64,000 bases of DNA from Clitoria ternatea. Its lineage: Eukaryota; Streptophyta; Magnoliopsida; Fabales; Fabaceae. The position numbers were made by a program, and so were the translations under genes. The DNA lies in NCBI GenBank assembly GCA_037962975.1, contig CM075672.1, positions 127,954,001 to 128,018,000 of the forward strand. The letters run 5' to 3'. The notes beneath the pieces were generated by a model. It did no database searches and was not told the origin of the DNA. It saw nothing but the letters and a program-made list of their open reading frames with translations. This document shows, one piece after another, positions 34,858 to 45,183 of the stretch (position 1 is its first letter; each line of letters starts with the position of its first letter).

Positions 34858-36386
34858 TGTTGAAACAGGTTTTGATAAATGACAAACAATTGAAGGATCA
34901 AGTTAAAATTAATTGATGAATACAAAGGATGTTGTATAAAGCAATTAATGAATAAAGCTTACATGAGTCAAGAAATCAAGAAATAAACAAGGATTAAATG
35001 AATAACAAGAATTATGCAAAGAACCATGCAAGGAGTACCCAAAACGTATCAAAATACATCAAAAATTAAAGAAACGGGTGCAGGAGAAGTCTAGGAATCA
35101 ATTCACCCCTCTGGGAATCGATTCCCACGTGTACAAAGAGCCAGGAATCGATTCATTCAATGCAGGAATCGATTCATCACACTTCTTGAAGTCAGGAATC
35201 GATTCCCCCCTTACAGGAATCGATTCATGTGCGTGAAGAAAGTTGGGAATTGATTCCCCCTTTCAGGAATCGATTCATGATGATTTTGAAGGTTGGGGAT
35301 CGATTCATATGCTGTAGGAATTGATTCCTACGTGAGTAACTACCTGGGAAATATGAAAAACACCATTTTGGGTTATAAGGAACTGAAGCTGCACTGATTT
35401 TTCAATATTCAAAATTGAGACAGCTTTGCATTAATTGAGGAAGACATTCACATCCTTCAAGTCGAAAAACATGGAAGCAAACATGGAGGGAGATAAATCA
35501 TAAATCAGTGGCATGAATTCAAGAACGAAGAATGTTAAAGCACCTGGACCTTTGCCTATAAATAGAGAAGAAGTGAAGAGCTAGAAGACACACCAAGCAT
35601 ACAATAAAAATATTAAGCTTCCTTCTCTGTTCTTATTTTGTTGGCTATTTACTCTCGGTTTCATTTCCTTTGCAATTAATTTTTAAGAGTTATATTGTCA
35701 GAAAAATATTTTCTTAAGTGCTAAATCTGTATATCCTTTTCGAAGAGAGGAAAATATTTTTCAAGTGATTAAAATTTGTATATCCACTCTATTGAGAGAG
35801 TCATACTTGTAAAATCACCTACACAAGTTCTGGGAGTTTTTGGGTTGGGTTTCAACCTTGTAAGATTGAGAGATTGTGAGATTAGGTGGGTTGCCCTTTT
35901 GCTTGTGAGGATTAAGTTCTTAAGTGTGGGACACTAAGAAGCTGTAATTGCTCAAAGTCTGTATCTCAAATTCTCAATAGTGGAATCCTTCAATTGGGTT
36001 ACTTGAAGGCAAGACGTACACCGGTGTGGTGGAACTCGTTATATCGGTTTGCAAATCTCTCTTCCTTAAACTCCTTTATTATTGTGATTTAATTTGCTTG
36101 GTAATTTAAGTACACTAGTAACTTGATATAAATTGTTTAATTAATTATTTAGATTAATTTGTTTAATAATCTAAGTAATATTCTTGAATTAATTGTGTTA
36201 AAATAGATTATTACTTTCTAAGTGCTAAAATAGCTTCGTAATTAATTTGATATTATTACTTGTTCTTTGTGTATTATTCTCATTTATCTAATTGATTACA
36301 AAAGAATTAATTTCAAAAGTATTTCAATGAAAATTTTTAATACTCAATTCACCCCCTCTTGAGTAATTGAGGCCACTTGGTTAACA
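34858..36386 (+). repeat. Complete 3' LTR of the SIRE-like element (1529 bp)
   Basis: TGTTGAAACAGG to GGTTAACA, with TG/CA ends. U3 carries an array of GGAATCGATTC words (35095-35330). A TATA box, CTATAAATAG, lies near 35556. Downstream is a conserved SIRE segment with GATTGTGAGATT and GTGTGGGACACTAAG. It is followed by GTATA; no matching target duplication can be tested because the 5' end is truncated. Confidence 0.87.
35095..35330 (+). repeat. GGAATCGATTC word array in SIRE LTR U3
   Basis: About ten GGAATCGATTC or variant words alternate with CACGTG-like and CCCCC spacers at intervals of about 20-30 bp. The core ATCGAT is palindromic. The same word recurs at 33120-33260. Confidence 0.8.
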
Positions 36387-36780
36387 GTATAAAATCTTTC
36401 TACTTATTTGGCACATATATAACTGTTAAATATTCAGAGCTGCCTTTACATGTGAATTTTATGGGTTGAAAGGTTATACTCACCCTTTCGTGTGTTATGT
36501 GTATGCCTTCCTTGTTGTGATCATCAGCTAAGGGTCAGGGTGAGCGCGAGCAGGACCTAGACTACCTGTAGTAGAGGACGCGGACCATGGGCGTCGACTA
36601 TGTGTATTCGTTGTTAGTGTCGAGACCGTTGTAGGTCCCAACATTTATTTCATGTTATGTTATTTTATAGTAACTGTTATAGGGAGCCTGCGAGCCCCGT
36701 ATATTCTGAGTACATCGTTGTGACAAAGAATCGATCTATGTTATAATTTCTATTTGAACTACATGTTGATGATCACCAAT
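36387..36780. other. LTR-like fragment, family not recognised
   Basis: About 400 bp with short GC-rich patches (GGGAGCCTGCGAGCCCCG, GTCGAGACCGTTG), a make-up like the R-U5 of Ty3/gypsy LTRs. No ORF. It is probably a relic into which, or beside which, the SIRE-like element was placed. Weakly supported. Confidence 0.3.
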
Positions 36781-36859
36781 CAAAAAAACTTCTATTTTTC
36801 TTAAATAATTAGTGACTCTTCAATTAAGTAGGACGTTCTAATGTAGGAACTTGTCCTAG

Positions 36860-37253
36860 TTAATCAAGGGCATCACACAAGTTGCTAAGTTTCTTCACAT
36901 TGTAAATCATAATGTTAAGAACTGGATTGTTCAATTTTGGACACCTTGGGAAGACTCATCCAAAAGTATTATGTTATTACATTACATTGTATTGTTGGCA
37001 TGTAATTTTAGAGACTATTGATAATTAACTAGGCTTATTTGGTAGGATTATTTGGGAGTGATTGACAGAACACACATAAGAGTTAAGGTTCTAAAGAAAT
37101 TTATTCTCTGCTTCCATGGTAGAAAAGACTATCTAATATAAAATGCCTTTGTCATTTATAACTTTGACATGCATTTCACATACATTAGAAATGATTCAGA
37201 AGAAATCGTAGTTTTTTGAAGAATTTTGTAGCATGCATTATCCAAGTGAGACC
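36860..37253 (+). pseudogene. PIF/Harbinger transposase pseudogene, 5' fragment
   Basis: The DDE transposase of this family excises and inserts the element. Recognisable in shifting frames: FLHIVNHNVKNxIVQF (about 36888-36940), GVIDRTHIRVKV (about 37052-37087; the family motif is GxIDGTH, with the first catalytic Asp kept), YNFDMHFTY (about 37157-37185), then the region matching SRIL-x-x-AL (about 37215-37240). Stops and frameshifts are numerous. It breaks off at GTGAGACC, where an LTR follows, and resumes at 39410. Confidence 0.72.
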
Positions 37254-38176
37254 TGTGTTTGAAAATTGTCTCAGGCAAAAATAGCTTGGATGTCAAAGTG
37301 TTGATAATGATAAAGCAATCACTTGAAGAATCATGATAAAGAGATGAAGTGTCAAAGTGCAAGGTTTATAAGAATAAACCTCTGAAGATGAAGATGCAGA
37401 AGAGCAAATAGACTGCAACTCAAATTATGCATCAGGCCTATTTTTGATGAAGGCTAATCGATTGCACCCTTGTCCCAATCGATTACTTAGGTTTTGGAAC
37501 AAAGCCTAATCGATTACATCAACCACGCTAATCGATTATAATACTGCATAAAAAGATTAAGAGTATTAGGTATTTGACACAATCGATTACAAGGCATACA
37601 ACAATCGATTATCAAGGTTCTGTTTGTTAGCCAATCGATTTATTCTCTGCTTCCATGGTAGAAAAGACTATCTAATATAAAATGCCTTTGTCATTTATAA
37701 CTTTGACATGCATTTCACATACATTAGAAATGATTCAGAAGAAATTGTAGTTTTCTGAAGAATTTTGTAGGATGCATTATCCAAGTGAGACCTGTGTTTG
37801 AAAATTATCTCAGGTAAAAATAGCTTGGATGTCAAAGTGTTGATAATGATAAAGCAATCACTTGAAGAATCATGACAAATAGATGAAGTGTCAAAGTGCA
37901 AGGTTTATGAAAATAAACCTCTGAAGATGAAGATGCAGAAGAACAAATAGACTGCAACTTAAATTATGCATCAGGCCTGCTTTTGATGAAGGCTAATCGA
38001 TTACACCCTTGTCCCAATTGATTACTTAGGTTTTGGAACAAAGCCTAATCGATTACATCAACCACGCTAATCGATTATAATACTGCATAAAAAGATTAAG
38101 AGTATTAGGTATTTGGCACAATCGATTACAAGGCATACAACAATCGATTATCAAGGTTCTGTTTGTTAGCCAATCG
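37099..38176 (+). repeat. 539-bp direct tandem duplication
   Basis: Unit 1 is 37099-37637 and unit 2 is 37638-38176, about 96-97% identical by eye. Each unit contains Harbinger sequence (first about 155 bp) followed by the start of a SIRE-like LTR, so the duplication arose after the LTR joined the transposase. The unit boundary joins CAATCGATT to TATTCTCTGC, sharing ATTTATT-like microhomology with the start of unit 1. Confidence 0.88.
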
Positions 38177-38450
38177 ATTACAAGGCACAATATAATCAAC
38201 TACAGAGTTTATGTTTGTTTCACAATCGATTACATGAGATAAGACAATCAATTACAGTATTGTATAAAGAAATTAAATGCATCAGGTACATTTCAAAATC
38301 GATTACAAAAAAATAGGATAATTGATTACACTACAATAATCGATTATAAGGTAAATCATAATTGATTACACAACTATTGGAAAATTAAGTAAGTGGAATA
38401 CAACAAAGCATAATCGATTACAGCTCGAGGCACAATCGATTATGTAAGTG
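37450..38450 (+). repeat. AATCGATTA word array
   Basis: About twenty AATCGATTA or AATCGATTACA words lie in the U3 of the SIRE-like LTR, partly doubled by the 539-bp duplication. They share the ATCGAT core with the GGAATCGATTC array of the neighbouring SIRE LTR, but with different flanks. Confidence 0.8.
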
Positions 38451-39409
38451 TCAGAATTTAGGGAAAGTGATTTTTAAGTGCAGAACCAGCTCACTTTTCC
38501 ATAAATGTTCAAATGCCCATGCTGTGCAATGGCTCTGAAGAATTTTAAGCTCCCCTCCAAGGCCTATAAATGCAACACTCATTCAAGCTACAAAAGCACA
38601 AATTCACATCAAAGGGAAATCATCCATATCCTATTCTTGTGCCTTGTGAATCTATTTTCTGTATAGTTTCATTTTCTGAAACTCTTGCTCTTAAACTTGT
38701 AAATCCTCTCTTGTTGAGAGTTACTATCCTAAGTGAGCTTTTCATTTGTATATCTACTCTATTGAGAGAATAATCATTTGTAAACCAAACACCAAACACC
38801 AAACTCTAAGGTATTCACTCTAGGTTGAGTGGTCACAATGGTTGGGGTTCAACCATTGGGTATTGAGAGATTGTGAGATTGGGTGGGGTACCCATTTGCC
38901 TATGAGAATTAGGTTCTTGAGTGTGGGACACTAGGAGATAATTTCTCAAAGCTTCTATCTCAAATCTTCAATAGTCGAATCCTTCAAGTGGCTTGCTTGA
39001 AGGCGAGATGTACACCGGATTGGTGGAACTCGTTAAATTGGTTTGGATTTCTCTTAACCTTGAACTCTTTACTTAATTGTGCATATAAATTGTTTGTTGT
39101 TTAGCCTAAGTTGAATACTTGAATTGATCTTGCCATTCAAGAAGAAACATAAACTTGCACACAAACTCTTTGTTAAATTTGCTAAACTAATACTCTGTTG
39201 TGTTTCTCATTTCTTGGTTAAGATTACTTTGATTCTTGAAGTTCAATATATTGATTCAAACCATTCAAAGTGTGTTACATACTAGTTGCTTGTAAAATTC
39301 TTATATATCTTATTTGAATTGCATAAAGAATCAAGTTCAAAGGCATTCCAAGTAAAGTTTTTAAAACACTCAATTCACCCCCCCCCCCCCTCTTGAGTAT
39401 TAAGGCTAC
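37793..39409 (+). repeat. SIRE-like LTR (solo, 3' terminus missing)
   Basis: From TGTGTTTGAAAATT it runs through an AATCGATTA array and a putative TATA segment (CCTATAAATGC, about 38564) into a segment resembling the SIRE LTR at 27220-27360 (GATTGTGAGATTGGGTGGG, TTGAGTGTGGGACACTA). It stops at AAGGCTACT. The related LTR would continue to GGTTAACA, so the last few bases are absent. No internal region is present. It is related to the 34858 LTR but clearly a different subfamily. Confidence 0.7.
39379..39390 (+). repeat. Poly-C run near the LTR end
   Basis: About thirteen consecutive C residues, in a place where related LTRs have four or five (CACCCCCTCTTGAG). This is an expansion by slippage, or a sequencing error. 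Confidence 0.6.
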
Positions 39410-40030
39410 TAGTTTTCTGAAGAATTTTGTAGGATGCATTATCCAAGTGAGACCAACTCATGATACCAAAAGGTAAGATTATGCTTATTTAAAGTTAATA
39501 AAACATGTTACATTATCTAACTAAGTGTCTGCAACATACTTGTTAATCACTACCTATGACTAATGTTGTATATTGCTTATTTTGTTTAGGGAAGTATTAT
39601 CTAGTTTATGTTAGTTTCATGCTTAAGGATTTTAATGAACCTATGCCTTATAAAGGAGTTAGATATCATCTGAAAGAACATTCCACCAGAGGACCTTAAA
39701 ATGCAAGAGAACTTTTTAATTTTATGCATTCATCCCTAAGAAATGTAATTGAGAAGACATTTGGATTTTGTAAGAAGAGGTTTCCTATGATTAGTGGCAT
39801 GATTAAACTGTACTACTTAGTCTAAATAATAACTAACATCGTCATACCATGTTGTATCCTACATAATCTTCTCATAAGTGTAGATTTTGATGGAGATTGA
39901 TTAAAGAAGTTGATCGTGAGTTGCTTAATGTAGAGGTACATCATAATTACACACAAACAATGTAATAGGGATTATACACTTGGAGCATAATTGAGGGACT
40001 TTGTAGCAAACCACATGTTTAGCTTCAATG
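39410..40030 (+). pseudogene. PIF/Harbinger transposase pseudogene, 3' fragment with intron
   Basis: It resumes with a 45-bp segment identical to 37748-37792, then IPKG, a 117-bp intron, and KYYLVYVSFMLKDF, PYKGVRYHLKE, RELFNFMHSSLRNVIEKTFGF, KKRFPMISGM and IPCCILHNLLISVD in nearly one frame. RNVIEKTFG holds the catalytic Glu of the family (DDE_Tnp_4). A C-terminal LRDFVANHMF, as in full-length relatives, lies near 39990-40020. In-frame stops occur (for example after GMIKLYYLV). Terminal inverted repeats were not found. Confidence 0.78.
39473..39589 (+). other. Intron in the Harbinger transposase pseudogene
   Basis: GTAAGA to TTGTTTAG, 117 bp. Removing it joins CCAAAAG to GGAAGTATTATCT, giving PKGKYYLV, exactly the family motif. 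So the copy is DNA-derived, not a retrocopy. Confidence 0.75.
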
Positions 40031-40297
40031 AAACAAACCTGAATTTTTTAGCAAAATTGACCAAAATATTATATTGAATTAGATGTGTACAAGATCCTAG
40101 AGCATATTGGAACCCCTACTATTAATTTTATGTGCTACCTTTAGTTGAATGCGAATCATTTAAGAAGATCGAGATTTTTAGACTACCCCAAAAGCATCTA
40201 CAACATCTAGCCATGATCATGAAAAAGGTAGATATGCTCACTAAATAAACTACTATTGCCAAAGGTAATTAAAAATCCCCTTGACTAGACAAGAAAT

Positions 40298-41355
40298 GTG
40301 ATAACTACTATATTATCCACCACGCCGGCCATTATGGCTATTACTGTTTCTACGACCATAGCCTCTAAATCCACCATGGCCTCCACGGTTAGCATTGTGA
40401 TTCACATTAACCATAATATTCACATTTGCATTTCTTGCATTCAAGGGACAATTGGGATGAATATGCCCTGGTTGGTTGCATTGATAGCAAACCACGTCAT
40501 CTTGAGGACAATCTCTCACCAAGTGATTAGCACCACATTTGTAACATACAAGGCCTTGGGCATTGCCCCAACCTTGGTTACCATTACTGTTCTTGTGTCC
40601 ACCACGTCCTCTCACATTAGAGGATCCACCATGAAAGAACTTTTTCTTCTTGAAGTGGCCATACTTCTTAAAGCTAGAAGTTTGACCCTTCAACTTGGGT
40701 TTATGCTTAGTCTAACTCAAAGAAGCCATACCATCTTCTTCAAAGATTTGACACTTGTTTATAAGTGTCAAAAAACTTATAATCTCCTAATGTCGTATAG
40801 TCTACTTGATCTCGAGCCTCAAGCCATTTGCAAACTTTATACATTTCAAAGCTCGGTTTCTTCTTGTTGATAAAAAGGATAGAATGCACAAAGTTCTTCA
40901 AACTTGTAGGTATACTTCTCCACAGTCATGTCACATTGCTTAAATTCCATGAACTCAAGCTCCTTCTTACTTTTATAGCTATCCAGGAAATATTTTCTTA
41001 AGAACTCAATCTTGAAGTTCTCCCACGTCAATATAATATTAGCAGCTATAATACATTCTTAAGTAAGACACCACCAAGACTTGGCTTCATCATGGATCAT
41101 AAAGGCAACATAGTCCACCTTTTGAGCTTTAAAACACTCAAAACTTACAAAGATTCCTTCTAAGTCATTTATCCATATATAAGCTTCTTCAGGTTTATAC
41201 CCTCCATGGAATTCAAAAGGTTTCCTCTTGAGAAATCAATCAAGGCCTTGGGCACCTTGTCCCATATGTTGATTCCCTTGTCTTTCCAAGAGATAAGCAA
41301 AGCAATTCAAAGCAGAAGCCATAGCTGTGGTATCACAATTATGTATATGAGCCAT
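40298..41355 (-). pseudogene. Tekay-like gag, broken and truncated (minus strand)
   Basis: It starts MAHIHN at 41355 and parallels the young element's gag (MAHRQSMEAIATAF): ALNCFAYLLERQG, FLKRKPFEFHGG, then VAFMIHDEAKSWW, TWENFKIEFLRKYFLDSYKSKKELEFMEFKQ and KFEELCAFYPF. After a frameshift come two zinc knuckles, CYKCGANHLVRDC and CYQCNQPGHIHPNC, in a Gly/Asn/Arg-rich tail. At least two stops (after GAQGLD and after WWCLT) and one frameshift. It ends about 40298; protease and everything downstream is missing, replaced by Harbinger sequence. Confidence 0.8.
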
Positions 41356-41743
41356 GTTTTACGCCTATAGATTAAGACATGGCTCACACATAAGTAAATT
41401 ACACCATACAATCATTTCTAACCATTAACTAAGGTTCCAACATCTCATGGTCTATCAATATATCAATTCATAATCAAATATTTTAAATATCAAGGCATAA
41501 TCACAAAATATTCATCATTGAAGGTAAATAGTATAAGGAACTTGGCCGGTCTTAATCCCAAATAGCCACATCATTCAACCAATGAATAACAAATCTTTAC
41601 CAATGAGCAACCATGCCTTTATAATACACCAGCCATCTTTAATCATGAAAAGTTATACATCAATGAAAAAACAACATCAATTCAATAAAGAGTAACCAAT
41701 GCTCTGATAATAATTCATAAAGGTTTATCAATGAGCAACCAAT

Positions 41744-41755
41744 GCTCTGATACCA
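41744..41755 (-). other. Primer-binding site, initiator tRNA-Met type (minus strand)
   Basis: The complement reads TGGTATCAGAGC, 5 nt from the LTR end (CGGGGCACCACA, then TTAGG). It fixes the LTR boundary and orientation of the old Tekay-like element. Confidence 0.85.
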
Positions 41756-42097
41756 CCTAATGTGGTGCCCCGATTCTTTAGATCCGAATATCGATGTAAA
41801 CATAAATAATTTAATGAAAACACAAATAAGTTTTTCATATTTTAAAGTTCTGCCTCAATCCATTTAGATCGAGGCCCAAACCATGGATAAACAGAGGCTA
41901 CAATTTTAAAGAAATAAAAGGAGTAGGTCAAAGAAAAGAGCCCTTGAATGTATACATAGAAAATAAATATACAGCGGAAGAAAAGAATATGTATGCACGG
42001 CGTCATCTCTTCCCATACATGAAGATATGAGAAGAAATCTAAAATAGTGAAGAAAAGCTGAGAATCTCAATCCTGATAGTCTTATTTAAGTGAGAAT

Positions 42098-42560
42098 TTT
42101 CTCGTTTGAGCGAGACCCGCCTCTCGCTTGAGCAAACAGGATCCAGAAAGCATCACATGGGTTTTTGCTGAAGCGAGCTCACCCTTACTTGAGTATGATT
42201 CTTCCAGAATCAAACCCTCATATTTTTCCTTGAGCAAAATTATCACAGAATCAAAACCTTACATTCTCGTTTAAGCGAGACACCTTTCGCTTGAGCAAGA
42301 ATTACATAATCTCAGCCTCACATTCTCGCTTAAGCGAGACTCCTTTCGCTTAAGCAAGACTCCTCTCGCTTAAGCAAGAATCACACAGAGACACATCCAA
42401 GGCTTTTACTCAAGGCTTGCTTGAGTGAACAACAAGCAAAACCATTTCCTCTGGCCCTCACTTGAGTAAAATTGCTCTCGCTTGAGTGTGAATGGTCACA
42501 AACCACAACACTGATGCAACAAAATTCTCGCTTGAGCAAGATTTTTCATGCTTGACTGAG
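42098..42560 (-). repeat. CTCGCTTAAGCGAG palindrome array
   Basis: More than ten CTCGCTTGAGC / CTCGCTTAAGCGAGAC words. The best, at about 42322-42335, is a perfect 14-bp palindrome. Spacing is irregular, about 20-50 bp. It lies inside the old Tekay-like LTR. Confidence 0.8.
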
Positions 42561-43468
42561 ATTATCATATATCAGGATCTGAACTTTATTCACAATGCCA
42601 AACACATTAATGCATGCCCAAAATCAAGTACCAAACTATCATCAACTGAATCACAAAATTAAACATAATTAGGCATGAGAATTATCATTCATCATTCATT
42701 CTATAATCATGTTCATTAAGAAGTATGCCATCAAATTGGCATTCCAATTTGCATTTACAATATGCTTTATTAATTGCAAAACACATGGCCATAAGCCAAT
42801 TCCTCAAAAGAATAGGATAATGTTTACAAAATGAATTAAGTCATGTACACCATGATATGAACAAACATATCAATCATGTACATCATCGGCCAAGGCGTTC
42901 GCTTACAACTATTTTACCTTCTTCAAAAACTCTTCAAATTCTAAAAGATCATCACACCCCATGCTAATCCTGCATCACATTGCTTAAAAAGAGACAACAT
43001 GGGAGAGTGAGTCATCATATTCGAAATGACAAAAATGAAACATTTGTGATTATGTGTATATGTATACAAAGCATTATGTGCTTTACAACACAGGTACTAG
43101 AACATAAACGAATGCATCATTCCATCATAATAAGCATATATAGTCAACATATACACAACTCATAATTAATTCCTATTACCACTCATTATCGTTTATTGCA
43201 ATTCATTCATAAGTTTTATCATAAAGTTTTCATCATTATTAATCTTGTCTCTTCTCAAGGTTTCACCCTTCCAACAATCATCACTATTTCAATATCTCAA
43301 TCTCATTCTAGTATATGTTTAGGATATATGCTAATGCTCTTAAGCTAATCCATATGCACAAGGAATATACTTAATAAACGCAGATTCGACTATTGGAAAA
43401 ATAAATCATCAATGTGGGTTTCAAGCATAGATATGCAACCATGCCCCTACTGTAGTAGAAAAATATGT

Positions 43469-43501
<33 letters not shown>

Positions 43502-43502
43502 A
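43469..43502 (+). repeat. AC/AT dinucleotide microsatellite
   Basis: About nine CA units run into about eight AT units, inside the old LTR. Confidence 0.9.
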
Positions 43503-43607
43503 TAAATCTCAATTTTACTAGTACCAAATCGCATCATCATCATGCAACATCAATCATTTTCACCATGATAGTGGTAAACAACATCAACATCAAAATGGTG
43601 TTACGAG

Positions 43608-45167
43608 TGTTAACCCGGCGATAGCGTCTCAACAGTTCGTTTCCACCACCGGGTTGTTAATTGGCAAGCGCACCAATCGTTTGTAGTTTTCAAAATTTAG
43701 ATATCGTTCCACTGGGATTGAAAGTCCAATAACAACAGTAATTTTCTATTTACTATGGTAAATGTGAAGGAAGTTATAAACAAAAGAATGATTTATATAC
43801 AATATTCACAGGTTAGCATGATTGAGTGGTTCATAAGATAAAAGAAAATAAAATCTATCTAAAAAGATGAGTTGCAATCTAGAATAGGTAAGATACTTGA
43901 GATAAACACAGATAAACAAATTATGTTGGAAATTGGATCCCTAATCTAGAATAACAATGAGGAACTCAAGACATGCATATTTAATCATCAAGTTTCATGT
44001 CATTGCAGCTTAAAATCATTATAACCGATCCCTCGTGATATAAATTCTAAGAATTCACCATAAAGTCCGATCCCTCGTGAGCTTTCTTAGTAAAAACTTG
44101 CATTAAGACCTGGCCTTATGGCAACAATGGTTAACAACCCCTATAGAATTGAGATACCAAGGGTATTCCAATTTTTTACTTTCGTCAAAACAAGTTTCAA
44201 TACGGCATGAAAAATCATTCTCCCGTTTGACATTCATACTAATAAAACAAGTTTCAATACACATGAAAATCATTCTCCCGTTTGACGTTCATATTAATAA
44301 AAGGTTGAAATACTAACATGGACTTGAATCATAAACATGCAGAGGTCGAATTCACAACATTATACTCAATAGACTAGTTCACCAATTCCAACATAAACAG
44401 ATTAGTTACACATGGTGAAAGTAAAAACAACACGTAGAGAGTTTGACATTACAAAGACGATGGAAACTTCACGATACAACGATCACAATACATCGAAACA
44501 CACTCAAGTATCTAGAAAACTATTCTAGAACTACAACTCACAAAAGAAGTACTCAAAATCGAGCACAAGAGAGAAAAGAAGAGAATGAAATGCTGTGAAA
44601 GGGATGCTTAGAATGGTGTTGGATGGCCCTATTTAAAGGGCTGAGCAAGGGTGCTGACGCTATGCGTCAGTGTGACGCTACACGTCAGGCCCCTGACTCA
44701 GCTTCCATTAAACAGCTGATAATGGCCACTACAAATTATAAAAATGGATCATGCTTGGCCACTTGGACGTGTCTCCACTGTGTTTTGGCCATTTGTGTTG
44801 AGTGGGATAGCCCTTGGTGCTGAGTGGGATGACCATTATTGGGTCAAAGCTGAGTGCTTGACCAAGTTGGAAGTGGAGCCTACGCAGCATTGACGCTACG
44901 CGTGGCTAGGACGCGTAGCGTCAGCATCAAAAATAGTTGTTGATGCTACGCGTGGGATGAGGCTACGCGTCAGCTCCTCCAGTGTAATTTTCTCTTGATT
45001 TCTTAACTTTTTCACTGCAAAACTAGAGAAAATTGATCAAGGGCAGATTATTTCCAAAAACATCCATTTATTGAATTTAAATCCTAATTTTCTAACAAAT
45101 TAAACTAATTTTTATAATTTTTATGAAATTTTTGTTCAAGCTTTTATTGAAAATTTGAGGACTAACA
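43608..45167 (-). repeat. Athila-like 3' LTR
   Basis: 1560 bp, about 99% identical to 61099-62658 and of equal length. It contains CTATGCGTCAGTGTGACGCT and ACGCTACGCGTGG words (44655-44970). The ORF at 44623 is compositional and not a gene. Confidence 0.88.
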
Positions 45168-45183
45168 AATACCCCCAACTTGA
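45168..45183 (-). other. Polypurine tract of the Athila-like element
   Basis: The complement reads TCAAGTTGGGGGTATT immediately before the 3' LTR on the minus strand. The same 17-bp box (with one LTR base) recurs at 45674-45690. Confidence 0.75.

Larger units (their letters stand above)
26916..36386 (+). mobile_element. SIRE/Maximus-like Ty1/copia element with truncated 5' LTR
   Basis: Truncated 5' LTR (26916-27764), Met-initiator-type primer-binding site, gag, protease, integrase, RT, RNase H, about 2.3 kb of post-pol sequence with an accessory ORF, polypurine tract and a full 1529-bp 3' LTR. Integrase before RT is the copia order. The large post-pol region is where SIRE elements carry an env-like ORF. 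The shared 846 bp of the two LTRs differ at roughly 3-4% of sites, about 1.5 million years. Every ORF is broken. Confidence 0.85.
41761..43607 (-). repeat. Old Tekay-like 5' LTR, part 1
   Basis: On the minus strand this is the 3' part of the 5' LTR, ending GGGGCACCACA next to the primer-binding site. The plus strand starts TGTGGTGCCCC. It contains the CTCGCTTAAGCGAG palindrome array and is interrupted at 43607 by the Athila-like element. The LTR continues at 62659 and its other end is not reached in the window. Confidence 0.7.

Noticed and set aside
37156..37901. Two similar minus-strand frames of 68 codons
   Set aside because: They fall in the two units of the 539-bp duplication and are antisense to the Harbinger relic.
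40298..40870. 190-codon plus-strand frame
   Set aside because: Shadow of the minus-strand gag with its zinc knuckles.
44623..44823. 66-codon frame repeated at 62114-62314
   Set aside because: Lies in the two Athila-like LTRs on the strand opposite to the element; spans the ACGCGT words; no domain.
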